A stretch of DNA of 64,000 nucleotides from Gracilariopsis chorda (taxonomy: Eukaryota > Rhodophyta > Florideophyceae > Gracilariales > Gracilariaceae): assembly GCA_003194525.1 (NCBI GenBank), contig NBIV01000030.1, positions 372,001 through 436,000 of the forward strand. Direction: 5' to 3'. Position 1 is the stretch's first letter; each line of letters begins with the position of its first letter. The translations under genes and the position numbers were made by a program. The notes below the pieces were generated by a model. The model saw only the letters and a list, made by a program, of their open reading frames with translations. It searched no databases and was not told the DNA's origin. Below, piece after piece: positions 63,068-64,000 of the stretch.

Positions 63068-64000
63068 AACGCAATTGTAGGTTCACCTAATTGTATACTC
63101 CAGCAAAAGAGCTGTACCGCCCTTTGCTTATAAAATCAGCCCCATTCCGTCTCAATAAACGAATGGAGAGAGACAACCTTCATCATAGTATATATATCAT
63201 TGTCACTTTGTCTGGTAGTCGACTTGACGTCCTACTGGGCCAGTGACTCCATACGGTATCCCTCACCCCGCTCGTACTACGAGCGATAGCACCTGGTGAT
63301 AAGGTTGAGAAACTTTTTAGGTCCAAGCCTAACACTGCGGATATGCGTTTTATGTGGGATTGGATTGATTTTTCATGAGTTTAGCTGATTCTATTGTTGA
63401 GTCTTTTGGGAGGTACGTTGGCTCTACGGTGATGAAGGTGTATGGAAAACTTCTACGTGAGCTTCACGTTAGGGGTTGTCAGATGTAAGGAAGACTGTTC
63501 ACGCGTTCATGGACGGAAATGTGGGATATGCAAAGGGAATTTCTCTATGATACGCTACAATATATAGAGTTTGAATAAAGAATTAGTGTGAAGGAGAAGG
63601 CGATGGGAGAAAGAAACCTGGGCCTTTCTGAAGAACAGAAAAAGCTCAAAGAGATTATGAAAGAAGGAAAGGGATCAAAAGCTGTGGTCAATGCTACAGC
63701 TAATGGATGTGTACGAGAGACTTTGACATAATTCGAAGTGCTTTGTCCTGCACAGCTTGGGTTATGGAAATTGACGGTGCTACAGCTGGTTTTGAGGATG
63801 TTGAAGGTAGGTGAAAGTCTTTCTGAGATGCTTCCTGAGACGAAAACGGGCTTGTCCTCGGCCGCTTTCTCGTGCGCTCCAAGGAGCTTTTCTTTCTCCG
63901 TTTCACCCTATGGCGTCCGTTGTTTGGCGGACGGATCCCTGAGGAACTGAAATCTTTTGTAGGAGAAATGGATGTAGTAAAGTGACAGTGTTGTCTGTTT
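63068..64000. other. Right edge, no gene recognised
   Basis: 63100-63240 has a TATA-like site (CTTATAAAATCAG) and AATAAA 30 bp later, resembling part of an LTR into which copia 2 may have inserted. Further right, a 42-codon plus-strand frame from ATG 63603 (MGERNLGLSEEQKKLKEIMK) and a basic minus frame (63700-63906) are seen; neither is recognised. A gene could continue beyond the window. Confidence 0.4.

Noticed and set aside
1-64000. tRNA, rRNA or CRISPR features
   Set aside because: No clear tRNA A/B boxes with a closing acceptor stem, no rRNA sequence and no regularly spaced short repeats were seen by eye; a tRNA scan was not possible.

Overview
The window is nuclear DNA of a eukaryote. 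Its host genes are intron-poor: one 4.36-kb gene has a single exon and the only intron I can place is 78 bp. The gene set (PP2A B''-type EF-hand subunit, plastid-type FMN-hydrolase-like HAD protein, dithiol glutaredoxin, F-box protein, large Sel1-repeat membrane protein), together with mixed gypsy, copia, DIRS-like, piggyBac and Tc1 elements, fits a red alga, perhaps a florideophyte such as Chondrus. The taxonomic call is inference; no rRNA or organelle sequence is present.

Layout. Positions 1-16,000 are host genes: the PP2A B'' subunit (1491-4527 +, reading frame broken at a T7 run), a HAD hydrolase (4898-5659 -), a Sel1-repeat protein (8566-12924 +), a two-exon glutaredoxin (13671-14156 +) and an F-box protein (15313-15954 -). 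Spacers of 0.3-2.9 kb separate them, with notable near-perfect palindromes at 8.2 and 13.3-13.4 kb.

Positions 16,170-23,000 are DNA transposons: an intact Tc1 element (16675-18238) inserted in an older Tc1 copy, a piggyBac pseudogene (18722-20677), a broken gene with a P2X7 C-terminal-type zinc domain (20679-21127 -) and another Tc1 remnant (21419-22797 -). A 60-bp hairpin motif occurs twice on the left edge of this block and once, inverted, on the right.

Positions 23,000-63,100 are mostly retroelement fossils. Gypsy 1 (about 25230-30116 -) has plus-strand ORFs beyond its integrase, one of which opens with a histone H3 tail-like peptide. Gypsy 2 (32106-45397 -) has two LTRs, a polypurine tract, gag and pol, and an unrecognised antisense gene of about 1.7 kb between pol and the 3' LTR. 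Then come a degraded zone with a ubiquitin-protease fragment (45.4-50.5 kb), copia 1 (about 50560-52330 +), a tyrosine-recombinase retroelement of the DIRS/Ngaro type (53587-57897 +) and copia 2 (58369-63062 +) with an ATTGC target duplication and a copia-type half-tRNA-iMet primer site. The last 0.9 kb has no recognisable gene.

The host genes are single-copy housekeeping types with no operon logic. The most unusual items are the antisense gene of gypsy 2, the H3-tail-like ORF, the stand-alone P2X7-tail-type domain, and the perfect palindromes with 1-2 nt centres. All calls rest on reading the sequence; no database search was possible.
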